41,506 nucleotides of DNA, taken from Streptomyces albus subsp. chlorinus (GTDB lineage: Bacteria; Actinomycetota; Actinomycetes; Streptomycetales; Streptomycetaceae). A program made the translations under genes and the position numbers. The stretch covers positions 4,788,804 through 4,830,309 of the forward strand of contig NZ_VJOK01000001.1 in NCBI RefSeq assembly GCF_013302895.1, read 5' to 3'. Positions 15,776 to 23,689 of this stretch are shown one piece after another. Under the pieces are notes generated by a model. It made no database searches. It saw only the letters and a program-made list of their open reading frames with translations, and was not told where the DNA came from. The number at the start of each line of letters is the position of its first letter. Position 1 is the stretch's first letter.

Positions 15776-16684
15776 ATGCTCGAAGCCATCGCCGACCGTT
15801 TCAGCACCTCGCCACGCTCGCCCGTACTGCACTCCCCCGCCGAGCACGGGCTGGACTTCGAGGATGTCACGTTCCCCTCCGAGGACGGGATTCCGCTCGA
15901 AGGCTGGTTCGTGCCGGCCCCCGGCTCCGACCGGCTCGTGATCGTCAACCACCCGCGGTTCTTCAGCCGTTCGGGGCTGCCGTCCCATCTGGAGCCCTGG
16001 CGGTCGGTCAACGGCGAGACCGGCAACGACATCGAGGTCGACCTGGTGCCGGACATCGCGATCCTGCACGCCGCCGGCCACCACGTCCTCGCCTACGACC
16101 TGCGCAATTTCGGCCTCAGCGGCGCCGCCAACGGCGGCGTGACCACCAGCGGCAGATTCGAGTCGCGCGACGTCGTCGGCTCCCTGCGGTATGCGCGGTC
16201 GCGTCCTGACCTGCGCGGGGCGCGGATCGCGCTGTTCAGCCGCTGCCTGGGCGCCAATGCCACGCTGTTCGCGATGCAGCGGGCCCCGCAGGAGTTCACG
16301 GACGTCCGCTGCCTGGTCGCCTGCCAGCCGCTGTCGCCGCGCGCGGTTCTGGAGCGAACGCTGGAGCGGCGCCGCATCCCGGCCGGGCGGATGGAGGAAC
16401 TGGACCGGCTGATCAGGCTCCGCACCGGCTTCGGCCTCGACGAGATGTCCCCGGTCGAGACCGGCGCGGCCGGCAGTGTCCGGGTGCCGACGCTCGTCTA
16501 CCAGGTCCACGACGACCTCATGACGTACCCGGCCGATGTCCGGTCCATGTTCGACGCCATCCCCTCGGACGTGCCGAAGGAGCTGTTCTGGATCCACGGC
16601 ACCACCCGCCGCTGGGACGGATACCTGCACTTCCAGAAAGACCCGGACCGCATTCTGGAGTGGCTGGCCGGCCACATCGGCTAG
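15776..16684 (+). CDS. Alpha/beta hydrolase with a Cys nucleophile elbow
   Basis: 302-residue alpha/beta hydrolase starting one base after the SDR stop, with GGGAGC upstream. Early strands are VTFPSEDGIPLEGWFVPAPG and LVIVNHPRF, then HVLAYDLRNFGLSG. The nucleophile elbow reads LFSRCLGAN, placing Cys157 where most family members have Ser, as in dienelactone hydrolase. Probable acid is Asp246 or Asp247 (YQVHDD) and probable base His274 or His285. It could be a hydrolase of a strained lactone or thioester, or a C-C hydrolase; this is inferred from the elbow. It is the last gene of the operon. Confidence 0.83.
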   Translation: MLEAIADRFSTSPRSPVLHSPAEHGLDFEDVTFPSEDGIPLEGWFVPAPGSDRLVIVNHPRFFSRSGLPSHLEPWRSVNGETGNDIEVDLVPDIAILHAAGHHVLAYDLRNFGLSGAANGGVTTSGRFESRDVVGSLRYARSRPDLRGARIALFSRCLGANATLFAMQRAPQEFTDVRCLVACQPLSPRAVLERTLERRRIPAGRMEELDRLIRLRTGFGLDEMSPVETGAAGSVRVPTLVYQVHDDLMTYPADVRSMFDAIPSDVPKELFWIHGTTRRWDGYLHFQKDPDRILEWLAGHIG

Positions 16685-16788
16685 TGGTTCGGCATGCGGA
16701 CTCGGCCGGGTACGCGGTCAGCGCCGGACCGGTGACCGGGAGGCGAAGCGCACCGGGCTCGGCGCGGTTGCGCACCTCACCGGAACGC

Positions 16789-17688
16789 TCAGGCGCCGAC
16801 CGGGTGCCAGACCGTCTTCGTCTCCAGGAAAGGAGTCATCCGCGCCAGGCCCGGGTCGGCCGACCAGTCGTCCGCGCCGGGGGCCGGGCGCAGCACCCGC
16901 TTGAGGTTCTCCGCCGCCGCGGCCTCCAGTTCGGCGGCCAGCTCGCCGTCCGCCCCCGCCAGGTCGAGGGCGTTCACGTCCCTGTGCGCGGCCAGCGGCC
17001 GGGCCAGCTCCGCCGTGTCACCCGACAGGATGTTGACGACACCGCCGGGCAGGTCCGAGGTGGCCAGCACCTCCGCGAGGGAGAGCGCGGGCAGCGGGGC
17101 GGTGTGCGAGGTGACGAGCACCGCCGTGTTGCCGGTGACGATCACCGGGGCCAGGACGGAGACCAGGCCCAGCAGCGAGGACCGCCGCGGCGCCAGCACC
17201 GCCACCACGCCCGTCGGCTCAGGCGTGGAGAGGTTGAAGAACGGGCCCGCCACCGGATTGGCGCCGCCCACCACCTGGGCCACCTTGTCGGACCAGCCCG
17301 CGTACCACACCCAGCGGTCGATCGCCGCGTCCGTGACCTCCCGGGCCTTCGCCGCAGGCAGGCCGTCCGCCGCCGCCACCTCGGCGGCGAACTGCTCGCG
17401 GCGGCCCTCCAGCATCTCCGCGACGCGGTAGAGGACCTGACCGCGGTTGTAGGCGGTCGCGCCCGACCACCCGGCGAACGCCTTGCGGGCCGCCACCACC
17501 GCGTCCCGCGCGTCCTTGCGGGAGGCGAGCGGGGCGTTGGCCAGCCACTGACCCTGTGCGTCCGTCACCTCGTACACCCTGCCGCTCTCGGAACGGGGGA
17601 ACTTCCCCCCGATGTACAGCTTGTAGGTCTTCAGCACGGACAGCCGTGCGCCACGCGCCTCGGACCCGCGTGTCTCAGGCGTGCTCAA
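16789..17688 (-). CDS. Short aldehyde dehydrogenase-family protein lacking the catalytic domain
   Basis: About 299 residues from TTG 17688, which has GGAGG six bases upstream and overlaps the end of the first ALDH gene by 14 bases; GTG 17637 is the alternative. The N-terminal coenzyme-binding part of an ALDH is present (YKLYIGGKFPRSESGRVYEV, ARKAFAGWSGATAYNRGQVL, GVVAVLAPRRSSLLGLVSVL), but the protein ends shortly after the nucleotide-binding region. The Gln-x-Cys catalytic motif and the glutamate loop are not found. It is about 180 residues shorter than a normal ALDH. It is likely a non-catalytic partner of the upstream enzyme, comparable to the dead second domain of ALDH16. Confidence 0.78.
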   Translation of the reverse strand: MSTPETRGSEARGARLSVLKTYKLYIGGKFPRSESGRVYEVTDAQGQWLANAPLASRKDARDAVVAARKAFAGWSGATAYNRGQVLYRVAEMLEGRREQFAAEVAAADGLPAAKAREVTDAAIDRWVWYAGWSDKVAQVVGGANPVAGPFFNLSTPEPTGVVAVLAPRRSSLLGLVSVLAPVIVTGNTAVLVTSHTAPLPALSLAEVLATSDLPGGVVNILSGDTAELARPLAAHRDVNALDLAGADGELAAELEAAAAENLKRVLRPAPGADDWSADPGLARMTPFLETKTVWHPVGA

Positions 17689-19141
17689 GGTAGGCCTCCA
17701 GACCGTGCCTGCCGCCCTCGCGGCCGTACCCCGACTCCTTGTAACCGCCGAACGGGGAGGTCGGGTCAAACTTGTTGAAGGTGTTGGCCCACACCACACC
17801 GGCCCGCAGCCGGCCCGCCATGTCGAGGATGCGCGAGCCCTTCTCCGTCCAGATGCCCGCGGACAGCCCGTAGGGGGTGTTGTTGGCCTTGGCGACGGCC
17901 TCGTCGGGGGTGCGGAAGGTGAGGACGGACAGCACCGGGCCGAAGATCTCCTCGCGCGCGATGCGGTGCGTCTGGCCGACGCCGGTGAAGACGGTCGGCG
18001 CGAACCAGTAGCCCCGGCCGGGCAGTTCGCACGGCACCGACCAGCGCTCGGCGCCCTCCCGCTCCCCGGAGTCGGCCAGCTCGGTGATCCGGGCCAGCTG
18101 CTCGGCGGAGTTGATGGCACCGACATCGGTGTTCTTGTCGAGCGGGTCACCGACACGGAGCGTGGCCAGCCGCCGCTTGAGCGCGTCCAGCACCTCGTCG
18201 TGCACGGACTCCTGCACCAGCAGCCGGGAGCCCGCGCAGCACACCTGGCCCTGGTTGAAGAAGATGCCGCTCACGATGCCCTCGACGGCCTGGTCGAGGG
18301 GGGCGTCGTCGAAGACGATGTTGGCGCCCTTGCCGCCGAGTTCGAGCGTGAGCCGCTTGTCCGTTCCGGCGACGGTACGGGCGATCTCCTTGCCGACGGC
18401 GGTCGAACCGGTGAACGCCACCTTGTTCACGTCCGGGTGCGCCACCAGCGCCGCGCCGGTCGCGCCGTCGCCCGTCACGATGTTGACGACGCCCTTGGGC
18501 AGCCCCGCCTGGCGGCAGATGTCCGCGAAGAACAGCGCGGACAGCGGCGTCGTCTCGGCGGGCTTGAGCACCACCGTGTTGCCGGCCGCCAGCGCCGGGG
18601 CGATCTTCCAGGCGAGCATCAGCAGCGGGAAGTTCCACGGGATGACCTGCGCGGCCACGCCCAGCGGCCTGGGGTCGGGGCCCAGCCCCGCGTAGGAGAG
18701 CTTGTCGGCCCACCCCGCGTGGTAGAAGAAGTGCGCCGCGACCAGGGGCAGGTCCGCGTCGCGCGTCTCCCGGATCGGCTTGCCGTTGTCCAGCGTCTCC
18801 AGGACCGCCAGCTCGCGGGAGCGCTCCTGGATGATGCGGGCGATGCGGAAGAGGTACTTGGCGCGCTCGGCACCCGGCAGCGCCGACCACGGCCCGAAGG
18901 CTTCCCGTGCGGCCCGCACGGCCGCCTCGACGTCGTCCGCGCCGCCGTGGGCGACCTCGGACAGCACCTCCTCGGTCGCCGGGGCGAGCGTCTTGAAGAC
19001 CTTGCCCGCCGCCGCCTCGCGGAACTCGCCGTCGATGAACAGCCCGTAGGACGGGGCGATGTCGACGACGGCACGGGACTCGGGCGCGGGTGCGTACGCG
19101 AACAGCTTCGATGCCGCCGACGGAGCGACTGGATCGGTCAT
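17675..19141 (-). CDS. NAD-dependent aldehyde dehydrogenase
   Basis: 488-residue full-length ALDH. Markers: IPWNFPLLMLAWKIAPALAA, FTGSTAVGKEIA, Glu267 in LELGGKGANIVFDDA, catalytic Cys301 in FNQGQVCCAGSRL, and EEIFGPVLSVL with the C-terminal FGGYKESGYGREGG. The start ATG at 19141 follows the deoC stop by three bases, so it is in an operon with deoC. DeoC releases acetaldehyde from deoxyribose-5-phosphate, and this enzyme would oxidise it to acetate; the substrate is inferred from context. Confidence 0.92.
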   Translation of the reverse strand: MTDPVAPSAASKLFAYAPAPESRAVVDIAPSYGLFIDGEFREAAAGKVFKTLAPATEEVLSEVAHGGADDVEAAVRAAREAFGPWSALPGAERAKYLFRIARIIQERSRELAVLETLDNGKPIRETRDADLPLVAAHFFYHAGWADKLSYAGLGPDPRPLGVAAQVIPWNFPLLMLAWKIAPALAAGNTVVLKPAETTPLSALFFADICRQAGLPKGVVNIVTGDGATGAALVAHPDVNKVAFTGSTAVGKEIARTVAGTDKRLTLELGGKGANIVFDDAPLDQAVEGIVSGIFFNQGQVCCAGSRLLVQESVHDEVLDALKRRLATLRVGDPLDKNTDVGAINSAEQLARITELADSGEREGAERWSVPCELPGRGYWFAPTVFTGVGQTHRIAREEIFGPVLSVLTFRTPDEAVAKANNTPYGLSAGIWTEKGSRILDMAGRLRAGVVWANTFNKFDPTSPFGGYKESGYGREGGRHGLEAYLEHA

Positions 19142-19144
19142 GGC

Positions 19145-20128
19145 TCAGTCCACCGTTACGTAGTCGGGGCCGGAGTACCGGCCGCTGGCAAGCTTCTGCC
19201 GCTGCATCAGCAGGTCGTTCAGCAGGCTGGAGGCGCCGAAGCGGAACCAGTCGGGGCTGAGCCAGTCGTCGCCCAGCGTCTCGTTGACCAGCACCAGGTA
19301 CTTCACCGCGTCCTTCGCCGTGCGGATGCCGCCGGCCGGCTTGACACCGACCTGGCGGCCGGTGGCGGCCCGGAAGTCGCGCACGGCCTCCAGCATCAGC
19401 AGCGTCCCCGGCGGCGTCGCGTTCACCGCGACCTTGCCGGTGGACGTCTTGATGAAGTCGGCCCCCGCGAGCATCGCCAGCCACGAGGCGCGGCGGATGT
19501 TGTCGTAGGTGGCCAGCTCGCCGTTCTCGAAGATCACCTTCAGATGGGCGTGGCCGCAGGCCCGCTTGACCTCCTGGATCTCCTCGAACACCTGGAGGTA
19601 GCGGCCCGCCAGGAACGCGCCCCGGTCGATCACCATGTCGATCTCGTCGGCCCCGGCGGCGACGGCCTCCCGGGTGTCGGCCAGCTTGACGGAGAGCGCG
19701 GCCCGGCCGGAGGGGAAGGCCGTGGCGACGGACGCGACGTGGATCCCCTCCGCGCCCAGACCGGCCAGGGCCTGCTTGGCGGTGGCCGCCATGTCCGGGT
19801 ACACGCAGACGGCGGCCACCCGCGGCGCTGACCGGTCACCCGGGTCGGGGGCGGCGGCCTTGGCGCACAGCGAGCGGACCTTGCCCGGGGTGTCGGCACC
19901 CTCAAGGGTCGTCAGATCGATCATCGAGATCGCCAGGTCGAGCGCGTACGCCTTCGCGGTCGTCTTGATGGAACGGGTCCCCAGCGCCGCCGCCCGGGCC
20001 TCCAGCCCGACCGCGTCGACACCCGGGAGCCCGTGCAGAAAGCGGCGGAGAGCGGCGTCGGAGCTCGCGACGTCGGAGAGGGTGCCCCTCCCCGCGTCGC
20101 GAGGGGCCGCATCGGTAGGCATGCTCAC
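19145..20128 (-). CDS. deoC: Deoxyribose-phosphate aldolase
   Basis: Class I aldolase cleaving 2-deoxy-D-ribose-5-phosphate to glyceraldehyde-3-phosphate and acetaldehyde. 327 residues from GTG 20128; ATG 20122 is two codons inside. GTG is preferred because the -10 TATGGT lies 6 bases upstream, predicting a leaderless message. Schiff-base Lys227 is in GADFIKTSTGK, and Lys263 in GVKPAGGIRT; AVCVYPDM and DMVIDRG are further family motifs. The length exceeds E. coli DeoC (about 259) because of an N-terminal extension, as in eukaryotic and actinobacterial DERA. First gene of deoC-ALDH-ALDH'. The promoter carries the same palindrome as the purine nucleoside phosphorylase gene. Confidence 0.94.
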   Translation of the reverse strand: MSMPTDAAPRDAGRGTLSDVASSDAALRRFLHGLPGVDAVGLEARAAALGTRSIKTTAKAYALDLAISMIDLTTLEGADTPGKVRSLCAKAAAPDPGDRSAPRVAAVCVYPDMAATAKQALAGLGAEGIHVASVATAFPSGRAALSVKLADTREAVAAGADEIDMVIDRGAFLAGRYLQVFEEIQEVKRACGHAHLKVIFENGELATYDNIRRASWLAMLAGADFIKTSTGKVAVNATPPGTLLMLEAVRDFRAATGRQVGVKPAGGIRTAKDAVKYLVLVNETLGDDWLSPDWFRFGASSLLNDLLMQRQKLASGRYSGPDYVTVD

Positions 20129-20134
20129 CAGAGC

Positions 20135-20163
20135 ACCATATCTACGCGCGTAGCCGCTGTCAC
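20135..20163 (-). promoter_or_regulatory. deoC promoter with palindromic operator CTACGCGCGTAG
   Basis: On the minus strand GTGACA (20163-20158) and TATGGT (20140-20135) form -35 and -10 elements 17 bases apart. The perfect 12-base palindrome CTACGCGCGTAG (20142-20153) lies in the spacer, where a bound protein would block RNA polymerase. The start GTG is about one turn downstream at 20128. The identical 12-mer occurs in the purine nucleoside phosphorylase promoter. Confidence 0.65.
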
Positions 20164-20165
20164 CC

Positions 20166-20572
20166 CTACGACGGGGGTCGCAGGGGTGGGAGTGTCCTCG
20201 ATGACGCCGCATCCGAGGGGTCGGGGTCGGCCAGCTCCATGGGCCGAACGTCCGGCGCCCGTCCTCGCGCCGCAGCTCGTCGGGCACCGGCTCGGTCAAG
20301 TGGTCCCACCACTCCGTCTTCTCCCCGAGCAGGTGGCCGTACTCCATGCCGACGGGCTCTCCGTCACCGTCCTTGTGGGCCAACGCGGCACGGAAGGTGG
20401 ATTTGCGGGTCAGGGACCTGAAGCGCCGGAACGCCGCCACGACGTCCTCGCCGGTCTCGTGGTAGGGCGGCTCCGCGAACGCCTCGGCGTAGACGGCCCG
20501 GAACGCGTCCTCGGCCCGCGCGGCGGCGGCCCCGTCCAACCGCTCCACCGTGACGGCGTCTCGCCGGGTCAT
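20166..20572 (-). pseudogene. GNAT acetyltransferase remnant
   Basis: ATG 20572 with AGGGG upstream opens a good GNAT N-terminus: RAVYAEAFAEPPYHETGEDV, AALAHKDGDGEPVGMEYGHL, then EDGRRTFG. After that the frame turns into arginine/proline-rich nonsense and, with no stop, runs on in frame into deoC. Shifting one frame restores a short PMELADP, compatible with the ELA strand of GNAT proteins, before TAG at 20166-20168. The acetyl-CoA-binding region (RxxGxG/A) is missing, so this is a 3'-truncated, frameshifted relic about 135 codons long. Confidence 0.65.
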
Positions 20573-20682
20573 GCCGCACCCCTTCGCAGACTCTCACGGA
20601 GGCGTTCGCCGCACGCGGGTCGTCGAGCACGGGCCGCCGCGACCGGTGCGCGTACGTCCCGTCGCCGCCCGGCACCACACGT

Positions 20683-21492
20683 TCAGCCCTGGCCCGACAG
20701 GACGGAGTCCAGGCCGAGCAGTTCCGCCAGGTTGCCGCCCAGGACGCGGTCGCGGGTCTCGCCCGGCGAGGTGACGCGTTCGACCACGGTGCGGGCCACG
20801 ACCGGGTCGCCGTAGGGGGTGTCCGAGCCGAAGAGGGCGCGGTCCGGGAGTTCGCGGACGGCCATGCGGACGGCGAGGGCGAGGGGGGCGGTGGACAGCT
20901 CCAGGTACATGCTGGGCCGCTCCCGGACGTAGGCGATGGCCTCCATCCAGTTGAGGCCCCCGAGTTGGCTGACGACGAGGGGGACGGAGGGGTGGCGGGC
21001 GGCGAGGTCCGCCAGGGTCGCCAGATCGGCCGGCGTCGTCGGGGCGAAGCCGTGCACGACGACGGGGAGTCCGCCGTGGTCGGCGGCGGCCCGCAGCACC
21101 GGCTCGACACGGGCCGCCTGCCCGGCGGGCGGCGTCAGCTCACCGATGCCGTACAGCCCCCGCCCGGCCACGTCCCGGGCGACGATCGCGGCGATCTCCT
21201 CCTCCGGGGCGTCCAGGGGCACCGGGCCGAAGCCCAGGAACCTGTCCGGGTGGGCGGCCAGTGTGTCGTGCAGCTCCCCGACCGCCGCCCGGTAGCCGTC
21301 GGTGCCGTTGCCGCGCCCGGCCAGCGCGGCGTCCAGCACACTCATCTCGCGGCGCAGGGACGCCAGATCGGTGGCGCGCTCGGGGTGCGGGCGGGTGGCG
21401 AAGAGGACGGAGGCCGCCACCCCCGCGGCGTCCAGGGCCGCCAGGTGGTCGCGGACGGGAAGACGGACGTGGGCGTGCGCGTCGAGGATCAC
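20683..21492 (-). CDS. Amidohydrolase family protein (TIM barrel)
   Basis: 269-residue metal-dependent hydrolase of the amidohydrolase-2 (ACMSD-like) group. It begins MILDAHAHVRLP (His6 and His8, first metal ligands), then VLFATRPHPERATDL, LPVVVHGFAP (His ligand region), and ALFGSDTPYGDP, where SDTPYG is the usual catalytic Asp motif of the family. The GTG start at 21492 has GGGAG upstream. Some members decarboxylate aromatic acids and others hydrolyse lactones; the substrate is undetermined. It is divergent from a MerR regulator that may control it. Confidence 0.87.
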   Translation of the reverse strand: MILDAHAHVRLPVRDHLAALDAAGVAASVLFATRPHPERATDLASLRREMSVLDAALAGRGNGTDGYRAAVGELHDTLAAHPDRFLGFGPVPLDAPEEEIAAIVARDVAGRGLYGIGELTPPAGQAARVEPVLRAAADHGGLPVVVHGFAPTTPADLATLADLAARHPSVPLVVSQLGGLNWMEAIAYVRERPSMYLELSTAPLALAVRMAVRELPDRALFGSDTPYGDPVVARTVVERVTSPGETRDRVLGGNLAELLGLDSVLSGQG

Positions 21493-21555
21493 CGGATTCT
21501 CCCAGCTCGGACGGTACCGGGCGGCGGAATGCGCCCGGTACCGCCACCGTTGCTC

Positions 21556-21578
21556 CTTGACACAGTGGGAAGGTCAAG
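21556..21578 (+). promoter_or_regulatory. MerR-type dyad in the divergent spacer
   Basis: CTTGAC-N11-GTCAAG, a 6-base dyad, contains a -35-like TTGACA and lies 20 bases upstream of the MerR start, between it and the amidohydrolase gene. MerR proteins bind such dyads in promoter spacers. Probable autoregulatory site, possibly controlling the divergent gene too. Confidence 0.5.
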
Positions 21579-21597
21579 CGGAAGGAAGCCGTCAGCG

Positions 21598-22044
21598 GTG
21601 CTCATCGGGGAACTGGCCCGGCGTACGGGCACGACGACACGGCTGCTGCGGCACTACGAGAAGACCGGGCTGCTGCGTTCCCACCGCCGTGCCAACGGCT
21701 ACCGCAGCTACGACGCGGACGCCGAGGAGACCGTGCGCACCATCCGCGCCCTCCTCGCGGCGGGCCTCCCCACCCGCGTCATCCGCCAGGTCCTGCCCTG
21801 CACCACGGGTGGCGCCACCGTCCTCCCCTGCCCCGGAGTGCTGGAGGCGCTGCGCGCCCAACTGGCCGCCCTCGACCGGCGCGCCGCCGAGATGGACGCG
21901 GCCCGTGCCGTCCTCCGGCGCACCATCAGCGCGACGGAGGCCGAGGCCATGGGGAGGGAGGCCGAGTCCGTGGGGACAGAGGCCGAGGCAACGGGGACAG
22001 GGGCCGAGGTCACGGGGACAGGGGACGCGCGTGGCCCCGTCTAG
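21598..22044 (+). CDS. MerR-family transcriptional regulator
   Basis: 148 residues from GTG 21598, GGAAGGA upstream. The N-terminal MerR helix-turn-helix is clear: LIGELARRTGTTTRLLRHYEKTGLL then RANGYRSYDADAEETVRTI. Two Cys in VLPCTTGGATVLPCPG follow; this spacing differs from metal-binding MerR loops, so the ligand is unknown. A dimerisation helix (LEALRAQLAALDRRAAEM) is followed by a tail of four degenerate seven-residue repeats coded by 21-base tandem repeats. The stop codon interlocks with that of the convergent DHFR-family gene in a CTAG. Confidence 0.88.
   Translation: MLIGELARRTGTTTRLLRHYEKTGLLRSHRRANGYRSYDADAEETVRTIRALLAAGLPTRVIRQVLPCTTGGATVLPCPGVLEALRAQLAALDRRAAEMDAARAVLRRTISATEAEAMGREAESVGTEAEATGTGAEVTGTGDARGPV
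21937..22020. repeat. 21-bp tandem repeat in the merR tail
   Basis: Four consecutive 21-base units (21937, 21958, 21979, 22000) encode seven-residue units of the type EAEATGT. The first two are more diverged and the last two nearly alike. The unit length keeps the frame, so slippage would change tail length only. Confidence 0.8.
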
Positions 22045-22589
22045 GCCGCCGGGCCGTACACCATGTGGGCCACGCCGCCCTCGAAGCGTTCGCACCTGGT
22101 CAGGGAGAGGGTGTGTGCCGCGGCGCCCTCGGGGAAGAGGCGCTGGCCGGAGCCGAGGGTGAGGGGGTAGACGAACAGGTGGAGTTCGTCGACGAGGCCG
22201 TCGGCCAGCAGGGCCCGCACCAGGGTGGCGCTGCCGCTGACGTAGACGCCCCGGGAGTTCTCCTTCAGCTCGCGGACGGCCTCGGGGCCGTAGGGGCCCA
22301 GAACGGTGGAGTTGTTCCAGTCGGCGGCCCTCTCCAGGGTCGAGGAGACGACGTATTTGGCCGTCTCGTTGAAGAAGAGGGCGCCAGGGTCGTCCTCGGT
22401 GCCGCGTGAGGACCACGCCGGGGCGAACATCTCATAGGTGGCGCGGCCCAGCAGGATCGCGTCACTGGAGGCGGTCAGCGCTCCGACGGCCTCCGTCATC
22501 TCCTCTCCGAACGGGTAGGGCGCCGTCCAGCTCGGCGCCTCGATGACGCCGTCGAGCGTGATGAACTCGTGCACCTTGAGTGCTCCCAT
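22041..22589 (-). CDS. Dihydrofolate reductase family protein (RibD C-terminal type)
   Basis: 182 residues, ATG 22589 with GGGAGCGG just upstream. Motifs: HEFITLDGVIEAP at the N-terminus, DAILLGRATYEMFAPAW, YVVSSTL, and VRALLADGLVDELHLFVYPLTLGSG with LFPEG, all typical of the YwjB/RibD-C reductase family common in Streptomyces. These are NADPH-binding proteins of mostly unknown substrate; true folate reduction is unlikely. Convergent with the MerR gene, sharing three bases of overlap at the stops. Confidence 0.88.
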   Translation of the reverse strand: MGALKVHEFITLDGVIEAPSWTAPYPFGEEMTEAVGALTASSDAILLGRATYEMFAPAWSSRGTEDDPGALFFNETAKYVVSSTLERAADWNNSTVLGPYGPEAVRELKENSRGVYVSGSATLVRALLADGLVDELHLFVYPLTLGSGQRLFPEGAAAHTLSLTRCERFEGGVAHMVYGPAA

Positions 22590-22744
22590 GGCCGCTCCCT
22601 CGTGTCGTGCCCGTCCGCCGTCGGCCGGGCGCTGGAATGGTGACTCCCGCCGAGCCGTGAAGTCATCGCCCGTGTGGACCGGAGGGGTGTTTCGATGCCG
22701 TACCGCAATGTCCGCCATGCGGACGGTCGGGCACAATCGTTCGC

Positions 22745-23470
22745 ATGACGAGCGAGGACAAGCGTCAGGGTCCGGACGACGGGACCGGGGCCGGAGCCGG
22801 AGCCGGGTCGCAGTCCGGGCCCGGGACCGGGACCGGTGGCCAGGACCCCGCCGAGCGGGTCTACCGGTCGCCCGCCGGTATGGCGGGCGGTGTCGTCCTG
22901 CTGGCCATCGGAGTGTGGCTCGCGGCCGACGCCGTCTTCGGCGGCGAGGGCCGCACCCCGTGGCTCGCACTCGCCGGGCTGCTGTTCGCCGCACCACTCG
23001 TCGTCGCCTTCACCCTGCGGCCCGCCGTCTTCGCCGGTACGCGGCGGATGCGGGTACGCAACCCCTTCCGCACCATCGAGCTGCCGTGGGGCGCCGTCGA
23101 GTCGGTGCGGGCCGGCTATTCCAGCGAGGTCGTCGCGAGCGGCGCGAAGTATCAGCTGTGGTCGATCCCCGTCTCCCTGCGGGCCCGGAAGAAGGCGACC
23201 CGGCACAACGAGCGGGCCGGTGGCGGCGGGGCGCCGATGGGCGGGATCTTCGGCGGACGCGGTCTGCCCGACCTCTCCGCGGGCGAGGACGGTAGGCAGT
23301 CCCGGCGCGCCCCCTCCGACCAGGCGGTGGACGAGCTGCGCGAGCTGCACGAGACCTACGGCGGGAAGGAGGACGCCCAGGGCGCGGTGAGCGTCCGCTG
23401 GTCCTTCGAGGTCCTGGCCCCCGCGGCGGCGGGCGCCGTCCTGCTGGCCGTCCTGCTGGCGACGGCCTGA
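22745..23470 (+). CDS. PH-domain membrane protein
   Basis: 241 residues. The first about 38 are Gly/Ala/Ser-rich and hydrophilic. Two membrane segments follow at about 46-66 (AGGVVLLAIGVWLAADAVFG) and 73-92 (LALAGLLFAAPLVVAFTL). Next is a bacterial PH-like (YdbT/PF10756-type) domain with VRNPFRTIELPWGAVESVRA and YQLWSIPVSLRARK, a Gly-rich loop, and a last membrane segment at the C-terminus (APAAAGAVLLAVLLATA). Homologues are widespread in Streptomyces with no defined function. It begins 155 bases from the divergent DHFR-family gene. Confidence 0.8.
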   Translation: MTSEDKRQGPDDGTGAGAGAGSQSGPGTGTGGQDPAERVYRSPAGMAGGVVLLAIGVWLAADAVFGGEGRTPWLALAGLLFAAPLVVAFTLRPAVFAGTRRMRVRNPFRTIELPWGAVESVRAGYSSEVVASGAKYQLWSIPVSLRARKKATRHNERAGGGGAPMGGIFGGRGLPDLSAGEDGRQSRRAPSDQAVDELRELHETYGGKEDAQGAVSVRWSFEVLAPAAAGAVLLAVLLATA

Positions 23471-23580
23471 CGGCGGACTGGCGACGGGCCTCGCGGCGAC
23501 CTGGCACGGCGGCCCGGAAGGCGGCCGGTCGGACGGCGGACTGGCGACGGGCGCGGGGAGGGCTGGCGACGGGCGCGGGG
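23469..23580. repeat. Direct repeats after the PH-domain gene
   Basis: A 21-base word beginning GACGGCGGACTGGC occurs at 23469-23489 (its first bases overlap the stop of the PH gene) and again at 23532-23552, and a shorter copy (CTGGCGACGGGCGCGGGG) follows. No gene is visible from 23471 to 23689; the stretch is G/C-rich repeat matter between convergent genes. Confidence 0.7.
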
Positions 23581-23689
23581 GAGGGCTTGGAAGGGCGCGG
23601 TCTGACCACTGGCGCGCGAGCGTCCCGGTCGGCGGTCGGACGGCGCTCTGACGCCCCGGCGGGCGGCACCGGGGAGTGGGTGCCGCGGC

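Noticed and set aside
17681..19831. 716-codon open frame antisense to the ALDH and deoC genes
   Set aside because: Composition is Arg/Val/Gln-rich and without motifs, while the minus strand encodes well-conserved enzymes.
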